A stretch of DNA of 64,000 nucleotides from Caldilineaceae bacterium (GTDB lineage: Bacteria > Chloroflexota > Anaerolineae > Caldilineales > Caldilineaceae): the NCBI GenBank assembly GCA_019637685.1, contig JAHBVF010000025.1:42160-106159 (forward strand). Direction: 5' to 3'. Made by a program: the position numbers and the translations under genes. This document shows, piece by piece, positions 54,452-63,836 of this stretch; within the stretch, counting starts at the first letter, position 1; each line of letters opens with the position of its first letter. A model generated the notes under the pieces. The model did not search any database, was not told the origin of the DNA, and was given only the letters and a program-made list of their open reading frames with translations.

Positions 54452-54690
54452 CAGTTGACTTTCTCCTTAGGGGTATTTTCCGTATCAATATCTTTTTCCA
54501 CATCCACCGCCGCGGAGGCAACCGCCCACGCCACCAGAAACCAGACGCCCCCGCCGATGAGCAGGGCCATCCCGATGCTGGCCGGGTTGAGCGGCACATT
54601 GCCCCGCAAAATGCCCACAATTGTGAGTAAAATCCCGGCTGCGCCCGCGCTCAGGCCGATTTTGAGGGGTGTTGAAAGTTTTTGCCACAT
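54451..54690 (-). CDS. Small two-helix membrane protein
   Basis: 79 residues with helices at about 10-28 (IGLSAGAAGILLTIVGIL) and 38-62 (IGMALLIGGGVWFLVAWAVA), and an acidic C-terminus. No family recognised. It lies between recJ and the HAD gene and is coupled to the latter by a one-base TGATG overlap. Function unknown. Confidence 0.65.
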   Translation of the reverse strand: MWQKLSTPLKIGLSAGAAGILLTIVGILRGNVPLNPASIGMALLIGGGVWFLVAWAVASAAVDVEKDIDTENTPKEKVN

Positions 54691-54706
54691 TGCCCATCTC
54701 CATTTC

Positions 54707-54742
54707 CAGAAGTTCGACTTTTTCTAAAAAGTCGAACTTCTG
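54707..54742. repeat. Palindrome CAGAAGTTCGACTTTTT and complement after recJ
   Basis: Perfect 17 bp arms (54707-54723 and 54726-54742) with a 2 nt loop, starting one base after the recJ stop. Its AGTTCGACTTTT core also occurs inside the metallophosphoesterase gene. It may end recJ transcription. Confidence 0.9.
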
Positions 54743-54743
54743 A

Positions 54744-56483
54744 TCATTCCTCTGTCGCGGTTCGCAAATCCTGCACGTTCAATTGCAGTGTGCGCCGTCC
54801 CTGCCATTCGTTTACTTCCAAATAACAGGCAATGTCCAGCCGATCATCCGCGGCCAGACCGTTGGCCCGTTCGCCCAGGCCAAAGCCGATGGCGTCCAGC
54901 ACACCGGAGCCGGGGTAGCCGTCCAGCACCAGCTTCAGATGCTTGCCGCCGCCCACAGCGCGGACACTGCGCATCCGGCAGCCGCGCACAAGCAAGAGCG
55001 GCGCGTTGTTGGCCTGCCCCAGGGGTTCCAGACGGGCCAGTTCCGCTTGCAGCGCCCAGGTCAGTTCATCCCAAGCTACTTCCGCGTCGATATTCATGCG
55101 CGGGCGCAGATCGGGCACCGCGGCCAGGCGCTCGGCGGCCAGCCCGGACAGCGCCGCGACAAATTCGTCGTAGCGCTCGTTGGCAACCGTAAAGCCGGCG
55201 GCCCGGCTGTGGCCGCCGTGGCGCACCAGCAGATGGCCCAGTTGATCCAGCGCGTCGGTGATGTCAAACTCGTCGATGCTGCGCGCGCTGCCCCGGCTGG
55301 TCTCCGGCCCCCGCTCAATCACCACCGCAGGCCGGTAGTACTGGTCCGCCAACCGCCCGGCCACCAGCCCCACAATCCCGGAGCGGAAATCCGGGCTGGC
55401 GGTAATCAGAATCGGAGGCAGGTTGATCCCCATATCCCCCAACTGCTGTTCGGCCAGATTCTGGGCATCGATTGTCAACTGCTGTCGTTCCCGGTTCATC
55501 GCCTCCAACTGTGCGGCCAGATCGTAGGCGTGGCTGTACTCGTCGCTGCGCAGGAGATCGTAGGCCAATTGGGCGTTGGACAGGCGACCCGCGGCGTTGA
55601 TGCGGGGGGCCAGCCGGAAGCTGACTGTTGTGCTGTCCACACTGGCGGGCTGCATCCCGGCTACTTCCATCAGGGCAAAGAGACCCACCCGCTGGCCCTG
55701 GGAAAGCTGGGCCAGCCCGCGGCGCACCAGCGAACGGTTTTCCCCCACCAGCGGCATCATATCGGCAATCGTGCCCAGGGCCACCAGATCGAGCAGTTGG
55801 ATTTCAAACTCGTCGGCTTCCTCTGCAGAGAGGGCGAACCTGGGATCCTGCGCCACCGCCCGCAGCACTGCCTGGGCCAGCCGATAGGCCACCCCCACAC
55901 CGGCCAGGGTGTTAAAGCTTGTGCGGTCGTCGCTCTGGCGGGGATTGATCACCGCCAGGGCCGGGGGCAGTGTGTCACCGACCGAGTGGTGATCGGTGAT
56001 AATCACATCCATTCCCAACTGTCGGGCCGCGGTCACTTCTTCGATGCTGCGAATGCCGCAGTCCACTGTCACCAGCAGAGTCGCCTGCTGGCTGATGCGC
56101 TCGATGGCCTCCACATTCAGCCCGTAGCCCTCATCCACCCGGTCGGGGATGTAGCCACCCACCTGTGCGCCTGCCCGCTGCAAAGCGGAGACCAGCAGCG
56201 CGGTGGCGGTGATGCCGTCCGCGTCAAAATCGCCGTAGACGCAGATGGTTTCGGGCTTGTGGATGGCAGCCAGAATCCGCTGCACGGCCCGGTTCATATC
56301 TTTTAGCCGAAAGGGGTTTTCCTGCACAGCGTCCGCGCCGTCCAGAAAGCTGGCGATCTGTTCCGGCGCACGGATGCCCCGGTTGTAGAGAATCTGTAGC
56401 AGAACCGGGTGTTCGGGGCTGTCTTCCAGAAAATCTTTTGGGGCCGAGGGGTACATCTCCCAGCGTTTGGCTTGTTCGAGCAA
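54744..56483 (-). CDS. recJ: Single-stranded-DNA-specific exonuclease RecJ
   Basis: 579 residues from a TTG at 56483. There is no ATG before the conserved W-E-M-Y-P; AGGAG lies 6 nt upstream of the TTG, and the resulting start fits the family, which begins just before the conserved Trp. DHH motifs: ICVYGDFDADGITATALL, LVTVDCGIRS, VIITDHHSVGD. DHHA1 has a GGHSRAAGFTV motif (R-H-G-G-H-S-R-A-A-G), and the C-terminal OB domain follows. It degrades 5-prime single-stranded DNA in recombination and mismatch repair. A palindrome abuts the stop. Confidence 0.95.
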   Translation of the reverse strand: MLEQAKRWEMYPSAPKDFLEDSPEHPVLLQILYNRGIRAPEQIASFLDGADAVQENPFRLKDMNRAVQRILAAIHKPETICVYGDFDADGITATALLVSALQRAGAQVGGYIPDRVDEGYGLNVEAIERISQQATLLVTVDCGIRSIEEVTAARQLGMDVIITDHHSVGDTLPPALAVINPRQSDDRTSFNTLAGVGVAYRLAQAVLRAVAQDPRFALSAEEADEFEIQLLDLVALGTIADMMPLVGENRSLVRRGLAQLSQGQRVGLFALMEVAGMQPASVDSTTVSFRLAPRINAAGRLSNAQLAYDLLRSDEYSHAYDLAAQLEAMNRERQQLTIDAQNLAEQQLGDMGINLPPILITASPDFRSGIVGLVAGRLADQYYRPAVVIERGPETSRGSARSIDEFDITDALDQLGHLLVRHGGHSRAAGFTVANERYDEFVAALSGLAAERLAAVPDLRPRMNIDAEVAWDELTWALQAELARLEPLGQANNAPLLLVRGCRMRSVRAVGGGKHLKLVLDGYPGSGVLDAIGFGLGERANGLAADDRLDIACYLEVNEWQGRRTLQLNVQDLRTATEE

Positions 56484-56689
56484 AAGGGTCTCCTGTCTGT
56501 AGAATTCTGGTTCTTTCCACAGGGCATTATAGACGACGGCAGAAAGGAAAAGCAAAAGGGTGGTGGGCGGCGATAAATAGAGGTGTGCCTATTTTTTTTG
56601 CCTTTTGCCTGACTCCTTTTGCCTTCCCCAATGGCCCATCCTGCGCTACAATAGCCACAACGAACCCGTCCCACTTTTGGAGTTTTGCC

Positions 56690-58108
56690 GTGTCCTCAGT
56701 TTTGGATCGTTTGCGTCGTCTGCAAAGCCTGCGTGCCCAGCGTTCTCCGGTTGAGCCGGAACTGCCCCTGGCCGGACATTCCGCGCCAGGACCGCTGGAC
56801 GTGCTGGTCTCCGGCCAGGAGATCGAAAATGACGGCGGGCGCTGCTGGCTGGTGACAGAACGCTATCCGCTGGAGACTGTGCGGGGGCATCACTCCCTGC
56901 ACGAACTCCTGGCCACATCGCCCCGATCCATCGCACCCCTTTACCCCAAGGCGGGACTGGACGGAGACTTCGACTTCACACAAACCGCGTTTGTAGACAC
57001 AGAAACTTCCGGACTCGGCGGCGGTGCAAGTGTCTATGCGTTTATGGTGGGGGTGGGGGTGTTTGAGGGGTTAGGAATTGGGAATTGGGGATCGGGGATC
57101 GAGGATGCAGTCTCCAATTCCCAATTCCCAATCCCTAATTCCCAATCCTCCTTCACCGTCTACCAATTCTTCATGCGTCACCCCGGCGAGGAGGCCGCGC
57201 TCTTGACCGCCCTGGCGGAACTGCTGGGGGCGCGCAGCGGGCTGGTCACTTTCAACGGACGCACTTTCGACGCGCCCCTGCTGCGGGGACGCTATCAGAT
57301 GAACCGGCGCTTTCTGCCCGGTGGCGTGGGGCTGCCCGCGGTGCTGGCCGAAGACGCGCCCCACTTCGATCTCCTCCACCCGGCCCGTCGTCTGTGGAAG
57401 CGGCGTCTGTCCAGTTGCTCCCTGGGCAATCTGGAAGCGGAGATTCTGGGCCTGGGCCGAGGCGAAGAGGATGTGCCCGGCAGCCTCATTCCCTGGCTGT
57501 ACACCCAATTCCTGCAGACGGGCAACGCCGCGGATATGCGCCGGGTCTTCTACCACAACCGGGAAGATATTGTGTCGATGGTTTCCCTGGCCGAGCTGCT
57601 CTGCCGCCACTTTGCCGATCCCATTCCATCAGTCCAGGCGGGTGAATTGCATCCGCTGGATTTGGCATCGGTGGGGCGGGTCCACGCGGAGCTGGGGCTG
57701 GTGGAGAGCGCCGAGACTGCCTTTGCCCACGCGCTGGAAACTCTGGCTGGGACAGGTGCAACCGGCGATTTGGCTGGACTGCCGGAGATTTTCGATGGGC
57801 TGGGCTGGCTGCTCAAACGCCAGGAGCGCTGGGACGAGGCTGCCGCGCTCTGGCAGCGCTGGCTGACGACTGTCCCCGGCCCAGACCCGCGGCCGTATGT
57901 GGAGTTGGCGAAGTATTGCGAATGGCAGTGCAACGATCTGGAGCAGGCCCAGATGTGGACAGCCTGGGCACTGCACAACCAGCAGACCGCGCCCACCCGC
58001 GTTCGCTCCCCCCAGGCCATCACCGAACTCCAACACCGGCTGGCCCGCATCCAGCGCAAGCAGACCGGCGGCGACGGTTCCCCGGACAGCCACACGCCTG
58101 AAACATAG
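56690..58108 (+). CDS. RNase H-like 3-5 exonuclease (YprB family) with palindrome insert
   Basis: 472 residues from a GTG at 56690 with GGAG about 7 nt upstream. The DEDD-type exonuclease core has [20 protein letters not shown] (Asp, Glu), [17 protein letters not shown] (Asp) and [10 protein letters not shown] (Asp). The C-terminal 180 residues form TPR-like helices. Between the first two strands lies an insert ([15 protein letters not shown] then [10 protein letters not shown]) encoded by a palindrome at 57068-57149. YprB-like proteins are predicted nucleases with no clear pathway. Divergent from recJ. Confidence 0.88.
   Translation: MSSVLDRLRRLQSLRAQRSPVEPELPLAGHSAPGPLDVLVSGQEIENDGGRCWLVTERYPLETVRGHHSLHELLATSPRSIAPLYPKAGLDGDFDFTQTAFVDTETSGLGGGASVYAFMVGVGVFEGLGIGNWGSGIEDAVSNSQFPIPNSQSSFTVYQFFMRHPGEEAALLTALAELLGARSGLVTFNGRTFDAPLLRGRYQMNRRFLPGGVGLPAVLAEDAPHFDLLHPARRLWKRRLSSCSLGNLEAEILGLGRGEEDVPGSLIPWLYTQFLQTGNAADMRRVFYHNREDIVSMVSLAELLCRHFADPIPSVQAGELHPLDLASVGRVHAELGLVESAETAFAHALETLAGTGATGDLAGLPEIFDGLGWLLKRQERWDEAAALWQRWLTTVPGPDPRPYVELAKYCEWQCNDLEQAQMWTAWALHNQQTAPTRVRSPQAITELQHRLARIQRKQTGGDGSPDSHTPET
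57068..57149. repeat. Palindrome of GGGAATT words inside the exonuclease gene
   Basis: GGTTAGGAATTGGGAATTGG on the left pairs with CCAATTCCCAATTCCCAAT and flanking bases on the right. The arms repeat a 7 nt word (GGGAATT). The frame stays open through about 27 codons. Confidence 0.85.
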
Positions 58109-58148
58109 CCGACACTCCCGGGCGGGATACTGCGAACGACGAAAGAAA

Positions 58149-58268
58149 GCGAGTTGCGAGTTGCGTAATCTGTGCGTCAATGGCGCGCTTTTGGTTGATC
58201 TGTGCGGAACAACGCCCAGAAAAGCCCCAATGATTCCACACCGACGCAGCTCGCAATTCGCAACTCGC
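58149..58268. repeat. Inverted repeat of GCGAGTT words
   Basis: GCGAGTTGCGAGTTGCG (58149-58165) pairs with CGCAATTCGCAACTCGC (58252-58268), 16 of 17 positions, with 86 nt between. It fills most of the gap between the exonuclease and SCP2 genes. Confidence 0.8.
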
Positions 58269-58319
58269 CAACCAGAAAAATTCATCTCCCCAACTCAATT
58301 TCACAAAGGAGCATCCCCA

Positions 58320-58709
58320 ATGGGCGTAAAATTTCCCAGCCAGGCCTGGGCCGACGCAATGAAAGAAGCTGTGAACAGTTCCGAAGCCTATGCTGCCGCG
58401 GCCAAGAACTGGGAAGGCGACTTCTATTTTGTGGTCAGCGATAGCGACGACCTGATTTATATGGACCTGTGGCACGGCCAGTGTCGGGACGCGGTCTATA
58501 CGACGGACCCGGCCTACAAAACGCCGGAGTTCAAGATCACCGCCAAACACGACCAGTGGGTGAAGGTGTTGCAGGGCAAGCTGGACCCGATCCAGGGGAT
58601 GATGACCCGCCAGTTGAAGCTGGACGGCAATCTGATCAAAATTATGCAGAATGTGAAGGCCGCTCAGGAACTGGTGGGATGCGCCACAAAAGTCGATACG
58701 GAGTTCTAA
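58320..58709 (+). CDS. SCP2 sterol-binding domain protein
   Basis: 129 residues from the ATG preceded by AAGGAG. The SCP2 fold is suggested by [35 protein letters not shown] and the C-terminal hydrophobic helix with [23 protein letters not shown]2 domains bind lipids or fatty acyl chains in a hydrophobic tunnel. No enzyme domain is fused. A terminator hairpin follows. Confidence 0.85.
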   Translation: MGVKFPSQAWADAMKEAVNSSEAYAAAAKNWEGDFYFVVSDSDDLIYMDLWHGQCRDAVYTTDPAYKTPEFKITAKHDQWVKVLQGKLDPIQGMMTRQLKLDGNLIKIMQNVKAAQELVGCATKVDTEF

Positions 58710-58722
58710 TCTACAAAAAGAC

Positions 58723-58750
58723 AGCCGTGGCATATTTGTGCCACGGCTTT
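58723..58750 (+). terminator. Terminator hairpin after the SCP2 gene
   Basis: AGCCGTGGCA (58723-58732) pairs with TGCCACGGCT (58739-58748), followed by a short T-run; an A5 run precedes it on the left, so it may work in both directions. Confidence 0.75.
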
Positions 58751-58823
58751 GGATTCGACGAGAAAGTCCGCGCTGAGCTGCAATGACGACAGCGGAAATG
58801 GGGAGATTATTTGAACAGGTAGC

Positions 58824-59681
58824 TCAATACCCAACGAACGGTAAATAGATGACAGAACAGGAGCCGTGTGCAGGCAAAGGTGTATCGATGTGCGTTGGAA
58901 CGCTGGGGTACAGATCGGCCTTATCTGGCAGTGAGAGAGGGATTGAGGTCCAAAATTGCGCTCCAGGAGAGTTGCTTGTACATCCCCAAATGAGTTCCTG
59001 ATAAGGCCAATCTTTTCGACTCTGACTACTGTCCTGTCCGCACTTCCATTCAGAACGACCGGCGAGAAACAACCCGTTATTTGGATTGTTCCCCCAACCC
59101 CATCCATTGTATGACCAAATGGCATAATACCAGTCTTCAACGACGTGCGGATTGTTATTGCCGATGTAAACTGATAGGCCGTTCCACTTCTGTATCAATA
59201 CCAGCGCGCCGGTAGCGATATTGTAATCAGCCTCGGCTGCAACCCGATCAGGGTCAAAGCCTGCGCCGCCAGACATTCCGGAAGTAATCTGCATAATTCC
59301 ATAGCCGCAATCCGAGCTGATAACCGTTGTCCCTTGCGATCCATAGGCCGCGTCGAATTGCTTCCAACCAGTACTCTCTGTATATCCAATGGCCTTCAAC
59401 AGCAGACAGGGAACATAGGGCGACACCAGTTTTGCCGTGGGGTATCCGCTATAGATTTTGGGTAATGAGGGACTTTCAGATCCCAGACGGTCCGTACCGG
59501 CGCGATTGAATAGGTCAACGAGATCGGCAACTGCCGGTTGTGTGCCTGAGACAGCAGCCACGGGGCAGTTTGCAGCTTGGCAAACGGCAGGAAAACCAAC
59601 TATCAGTGCGATTCCTATGGCGATAGTCCAGAGAGTTGCAGCGACAAGTATGCGCAGATACTTTCGATGGTTGAGCGACAT
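58824..59681 (-). CDS. Secreted lytic-transglycosylase-like protein
   Basis: 285 residues from the ATG with AAGGAG 8 nt upstream. A signal peptide (LRILVAATLWTIAIGIALIV, ending VCQA) is followed by an SLT-like domain: the catalytic Glu in KAIGYTESTGW and the C-G-Y-G-I-M-Q-I-T-S-G-M stretch correspond to the E-S...G-L-M-Q motifs. YNIATGALVLIQKWN and WYYAIWSYNGWGWGNNP continue the fold. It ends CSVIYLPFVGY, the same type of C-terminal motif as the haem propeller protein. It cleaves or binds peptidoglycan outside the cell. It lies 13 bp after the PD40 gene in one operon. Confidence 0.8.
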   Translation of the reverse strand: MSLNHRKYLRILVAATLWTIAIGIALIVGFPAVCQAANCPVAAVSGTQPAVADLVDLFNRAGTDRLGSESPSLPKIYSGYPTAKLVSPYVPCLLLKAIGYTESTGWKQFDAAYGSQGTTVISSDCGYGIMQITSGMSGGAGFDPDRVAAEADYNIATGALVLIQKWNGLSVYIGNNNPHVVEDWYYAIWSYNGWGWGNNPNNGLFLAGRSEWKCGQDSSQSRKDWPYQELIWGCTSNSPGAQFWTSIPLSLPDKADLYPSVPTHIDTPLPAHGSCSVIYLPFVGY

Positions 59682-59694
59682 GTAATTCACTCCT

Positions 59695-61068
59695 TTATGG
59701 TATATCGGAGGGAGGGTCATTGGCCAGCCAGCCCACAAAATTGGGCGGCGAAGTTGGCTCAATCCTGTTTCGTATGGCTCCGTTTCGGCCAATCACAAAC
59801 ATTGATGTACCCTCATCTGAATACTCGACAGCGGCGAGCCACTCTTCATTTGGTGACCAAGCAAGGGGAACGAAGTACCGCTCTCTTTGGCCATTTGAGT
59901 CCGCAGCCACAACGATTGTATGTTCCTGCCGACTTGGTATGTCGATCGTCCGTAATTGTGCCCGCTCATTTCCCTGCGCAGGGATATTGATGGTCATTTC
60001 TTCTTTGTCTGACGACCAGATCGGGTTGTATTCTTCTCTGGCTGCCCCTTGAACCATCACTTCGATATTGCCGTCTGGGGTGGTTGGCACTCGAATTACG
60101 GCATAGCGTGTTGGATTCCGCCCTTCCAGGACGGTGCAAGCAACACTTTCACCTACGGAAGAGATAAAATAGCAGCGGGGAATGAAATCCCAGATGCGTC
60201 GTACATACTCTTGCTGGTAGGCGTTGTCCATATTAATTCGCCATAGCTCAGATGGCGCGTTGCCTGTCATATAGTAGAAATAGCGACCATCGGGTGACCA
60301 ATCCAGAGGAGACAACCATATTTCCTGGTCAGCCACAGCTATCTCACTTTCTGCCGTTGTCTCGAGGTGAATCAGGGTGCTTTCTACACCCGTTTCAAGA
60401 TCGATTAACTGAATTGACTGACTGGAGACAAACGACTGACTAGATGTACCCGACTGTTTCGAATCGATTCGCCTGCGGCTGAAAACCAGGAAACGGTCGT
60501 CCGGTGACCAGATGGGATAATTGATATACCGTCCGATATCAACAGAACTGGCGATCTGACGTTTAGTGCTATTTTGAAGATTTTGCACCCACAGTTCAGC
60601 CACAAAGCGATTATTAGTGACACCCGCGGGCAGGGTCGTATAAGCAGCACGAGTTCCGTCATGGGAAAGGGTGACATTAGTGCCAAAGTCGCTGGGAGTT
60701 TCGAGTATAGCCAATTGTTTGCGGCGTTCTGGGGCAACAGCGCTGACTTCCCAAAGTATAGTTTCCCCGTCTGCATTCTCTTTGTAAACAACATTCGGAC
60801 CGGGCGGTAAAGGGCCTGGGGGCACAGTCGGCGTGGGCGAGATTCGCGTGGCGGTGGGAGTGGGGATAGGCGTCGGGGTCGGTGTTGGCAAAGGCGATCT
60901 GAGTGTCGATAGACTTGGCCCTGAATCTTGGATGACCAGCGCATTCGACGACTTGTCCGCTTCTTTCACAGCAGGAAATCCAAATGATTGATGAAAGAAC
61001 CGTTGCGCAAGCGTAACGCCTAATAGGATCAGAAGCAATGCCGTCAGTAGTCCAATGCCTTTTTTCAT
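59695..61068 (-). CDS. Membrane-anchored TolB-like (PD40) propeller protein
   Basis: 457 residues from the ATG preceded by AGGAGG. An N-terminal anchor (LLTALLLILLGVTLAQRF) and a Pro-Thr linker (SPLPTPTPTPIPTPTATR) lead to a propeller with PD40 repeats (NVTLSHDGTRAAYTTLP, YPIWSPDDRFLVFSRRR, PLDWSPDGRYFYYMTGN, PLAWSPNEEWLAAVE). Extracytoplasmic. It is first in an operon with the transglycosylase. The region looks lower in GC than its neighbours. A binding or scaffold role is inferred. Confidence 0.8.
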   Translation of the reverse strand: MKKGIGLLTALLLILLGVTLAQRFFHQSFGFPAVKEADKSSNALVIQDSGPSLSTLRSPLPTPTPTPIPTPTATRISPTPTVPPGPLPPGPNVVYKENADGETILWEVSAVAPERRKQLAILETPSDFGTNVTLSHDGTRAAYTTLPAGVTNNRFVAELWVQNLQNSTKRQIASSVDIGRYINYPIWSPDDRFLVFSRRRIDSKQSGTSSQSFVSSQSIQLIDLETGVESTLIHLETTAESEIAVADQEIWLSPLDWSPDGRYFYYMTGNAPSELWRINMDNAYQQEYVRRIWDFIPRCYFISSVGESVACTVLEGRNPTRYAVIRVPTTPDGNIEVMVQGAAREEYNPIWSSDKEEMTINIPAQGNERAQLRTIDIPSRQEHTIVVAADSNGQRERYFVPLAWSPNEEWLAAVEYSDEGTSMFVIGRNGAIRNRIEPTSPPNFVGWLANDPPSDIP

Positions 61069-61315
61069 CGATTTCCTCCTCACTTTGCGAAAGCTCAAAA
61101 TCTCGTTAGATGGATGGAAAGTTTCAGACTGTACTGCCAAACAAAAACTCTGCGAAGTTGTACGATAGTTATAAATCCCTTCCATTACGATTTTACTACA
61201 GTTAGGGGGAGGGTATGTCAAATAGGAGATGCGCTGGAACCCAAGACGTGCAGACACTTTGCATGAGACTGACAGTGAACAATCCGGTTCTCATTTGGAA
61301 GGAGTAAATAATAAA

Positions 61316-62482
61316 ATGTGGTTTTTCTCTTCTCCCCGCATTATCTTCGGTGAAGACGCCCTGGACCACCTGGACGAGTTGTCAGGCCAGCGCGCCTTTA
61401 TCGTCACCGACCCGGTGCTGGACGGCCTGGGTTTCACCGAACGCATCCGCCGCCATCTGCACGCGGCAGGGATGGAAGTGGAGGTCTTCGCCGAGGTGGA
61501 GCCGGACCCCAGTTTGCAAACCGTGCGCCGGGGCGTGGAGCAGATCGCTGCCTTCCAACCCGACTGGATTGTGGGGCTGGGCGGGGGCAGCTCGTTGGAC
61601 GCGGCCAAAGGGATGTGGGCGCTCTACGAACGGCCCGATCTGGAGCCGGAGGAGATTTCCCCGGTCTTCGATCTGAACCTGCACAAATGCAAGCTGGTCG
61701 CCATCCCCACCACCAGCGGCACGGGCAGCGAAGCCACAATGTACGTGGTCCTCAGCGATCTGGAGCAGCGGCGCAAAATCTCCGTGGGCAACCGGGAACT
61801 GATCCCAACCCTCTCGCTGATCGACCCCTCTCTGACCAGCCAACTGCCGCCGCGGGTCACCGCGGACACGGGGCTGGACGCGCTGACCCACGCGCTGGAA
61901 GCCTACGCATCCACCTTCCGCAACGACTACAGCGACGCCCTGGCATTGAAGGCCGCGGAACTGGTCTTCTGCTATCTGCCCCGGACCTACGAAAACGGGA
62001 CAAGCGACAGCGAAGCGCGGGAGAAAATGTCCAACGCGGCGACGCTGGGCGGGCTGGCTTTTAGCAACTCCCTTGTGGGCATGGCCCACGCCCTGGGCCA
62101 CAGCTTCGGCGGCTACTTCAAAGTTCCCCACGGACGGGCCGTCTCCCTCTTTCTGCCCTATGTGATGGAGTACACGGCCAACGCGGGCGGCAGCCGCTAC
62201 GGGGAGATCGCCCGCCACCTGCGCCTGACCGACAGCGACGACGAGCAGAGCGGTGCGCGTATTCTCATCGACGCCACCCGCGGCCTGGAAGAGCGGGTGG
62301 GCCAGCCCACTTCCATCGCCGCGCTGGGCATCAGCCCCGCCCGCCTGGAAGAGGCGCTGGAAACCCTCTGCGCCCACGCCCTCTCGGACAGCGCCATCCT
62401 GGCCGCACCCCGCATGCCCGCCGGGGATGAGTTGGAGCGGTTGTTTTTGTACGCGATGGAGGGGAAGTCGGTTGATTTTTAG
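61316..62482 (+). CDS. Iron-containing alcohol dehydrogenase
   Basis: 388 residues. NAD-binding motif GLGGGSSLDAAKG, then AIPTTSGTGSEAT and the metal ligands in DTGLDALTHALEAY, GMAHALGHSFGGYFKVPHG (His residues) and the preceding Asp. Members act on butanol, lactaldehyde, propanediol or similar. AAGGAG lies 11 nt before the ATG, a wide but acceptable gap. Divergent from the PD40 gene. Substrate unknown. Confidence 0.93.
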   Translation: MWFFSSPRIIFGEDALDHLDELSGQRAFIVTDPVLDGLGFTERIRRHLHAAGMEVEVFAEVEPDPSLQTVRRGVEQIAAFQPDWIVGLGGGSSLDAAKGMWALYERPDLEPEEISPVFDLNLHKCKLVAIPTTSGTGSEATMYVVLSDLEQRRKISVGNRELIPTLSLIDPSLTSQLPPRVTADTGLDALTHALEAYASTFRNDYSDALALKAAELVFCYLPRTYENGTSDSEAREKMSNAATLGGLAFSNSLVGMAHALGHSFGGYFKVPHGRAVSLFLPYVMEYTANAGGSRYGEIARHLRLTDSDDEQSGARILIDATRGLEERVGQPTSIAALGISPARLEEALETLCAHALSDSAILAAPRMPAGDELERLFLYAMEGKSVDF

Positions 62483-62505
62483 TGGGGGTGGCGGGATGGG
62501 GTGGG

Positions 62506-62550
62506 GAGTGTACCCCATCCACCACTTGCTTGTGTGGATGGGGTACACTC
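62506..62550. repeat. Palindrome GAGTGTACCCCATCCAC and complement
   Basis: Perfect 17 bp arms (62506-62522, 62534-62550) with an 11 nt loop after the iron alcohol dehydrogenase gene. The rest of the 262 bp gap to the next gene shows nothing firm. TGTACCCCATCC occurs again at about 63602. Confidence 0.85.
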
Positions 62551-62744
62551 CTCGTGTTTGGTGATTTCGCGGACTGTTGCAGGCTATGTCGTTCTGTGCT
62601 ACGGTTATTTTGTCAGTTGCTGGATAATGATAGTTGGGGGGCTGGCGATGTCAATGGAACATCATGCAAAAGAGCAACTGACCCGTATTATCAATCTGTT
62701 CGGCGTTACCGAAAAATGAAGCGGTTTTTTCCCTGGAGGGCAAC

Positions 62745-63545
62745 ATGACAGACTGGTTCGAAAGCAATGTGATCGCCAATAATGTCAGACTGCACTACTA
62801 TCGCACTGGCGAAATTAACAATCCACCCGTGTTGATCGTCCCTGGCGTCACCGACATGGGCATCGGATACTCTCGAGTGGCACGTGCGCTAGCGAATGAC
62901 TACGACGTAATTACATACGATAAGCGCGGTCATGGATACTCTGAAAAATTGGAAGCGGGCTATACCTTTGAGGATCACGCGGCCGATTTGGTGGATCTGA
63001 TATCGGCCCTAGATGTGGAACGCCCGAGAGTCATTGCCCATTCCGGAGGCGCTGCGGCAGCAATCATCGCCGCCGCCAACGATCCAGATCTCATGGCCGG
63101 CCTGATTCTCTATGACCCTTGCTGGGGCAGCGGTTGGGGAGGATGGGAGAATACGTGTGTTGGGATGAGCGAGTGGTTCAACGGCGTGGTGTCGCTGTCT
63201 CGAGAAGAGCTAACGACAAAGTGGCGCGAAGAAAATCCAACCTGGACTGAGGAAGAGATTACCACACAGGTTGAGAGCAAGGTTCAAGTCAGCCCTCATG
63301 TCGTGCAGACTTTCAACCAACCCGAACCGCGGTGGCGGGAGACCTTGCCGAACATTGCATGCCCGATTCTATTGCTGACCGGTGATAAAGACAATGGGCT
63401 AATCTCACAGGACGACGTGCGAGCAATGTCAAGTCTCTGGCCGGATGGAAGAGTGGTACAGATTGAGGGTGCAGGTCATATGGTTCATCACGATTGCTAT
63501 GAACAATTCGTTGAGTCGGTACAGGAGTTCCTGAACGAAAGTTGA
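62745..63545 (+). CDS. Alpha/beta hydrolase
   Basis: 266 residues. Oxyanion-hole region VLIVPGVTDMG, then VITYDKRGHGYSE, nucleophile elbow V-I-A-H-S-G-G-A (Ser with A-x-S-x-G instead of the usual Gly first), acid in LLTGDKDNGLIS and catalytic His in EGAGHMVHHD. A cytoplasmic esterase/lipase-type enzyme; the substrate cannot be read. GGAGGG lies upstream of the ATG. Confidence 0.92.
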   Translation: MTDWFESNVIANNVRLHYYRTGEINNPPVLIVPGVTDMGIGYSRVARALANDYDVITYDKRGHGYSEKLEAGYTFEDHAADLVDLISALDVERPRVIAHSGGAAAAIIAAANDPDLMAGLILYDPCWGSGWGGWENTCVGMSEWFNGVVSLSREELTTKWREENPTWTEEEITTQVESKVQVSPHVVQTFNQPEPRWRETLPNIACPILLLTGDKDNGLISQDDVRAMSSLWPDGRVVQIEGAGHMVHHDCYEQFVESVQEFLNES

Positions 63546-63836
63546 GGGGGAATTTGCTAGAGCGTGCTATTTGGGTCTGCAGCATATCTGACTCCTGTAC
63601 TGTACCCCATCCGTGAGGCCATTTGTCGGCGCTGATGGAAGATAGCGTGTTTGGTATCGTCGTTTTCATAATGCCAGTCTGGTCAACCAACGCCGTCGCG
63701 CCAACAGCACATTGTGCGGACGCCGCCGTTGGAGGCGACGATGATCGCTGCCAAATTCAACAACGTTCGCCTCGCTACCAACTTGTCTCTCGGCGGCGCC
63801 GCACATGTGGTCGTTGGGCGGCAGGCTTTTTATGCT
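63546..63836. other. Region with no supported gene
   Basis: No convincing coding sequence, RNA gene or repeat is seen, apart from a short TGTACCCCATCC match at about 63602 to the palindrome at 62506. Confidence 0.5.

Noticed and set aside
54783..56306. 507-codon plus-strand frame
   Set aside because: Antisense shadow of recJ.
62501..62719. Possible 72-residue plus-strand protein before the alpha/beta hydrolase
   Set aside because: It begins inside the 62506-62550 palindrome and lacks a ribosome binding site and any family-like sequence.
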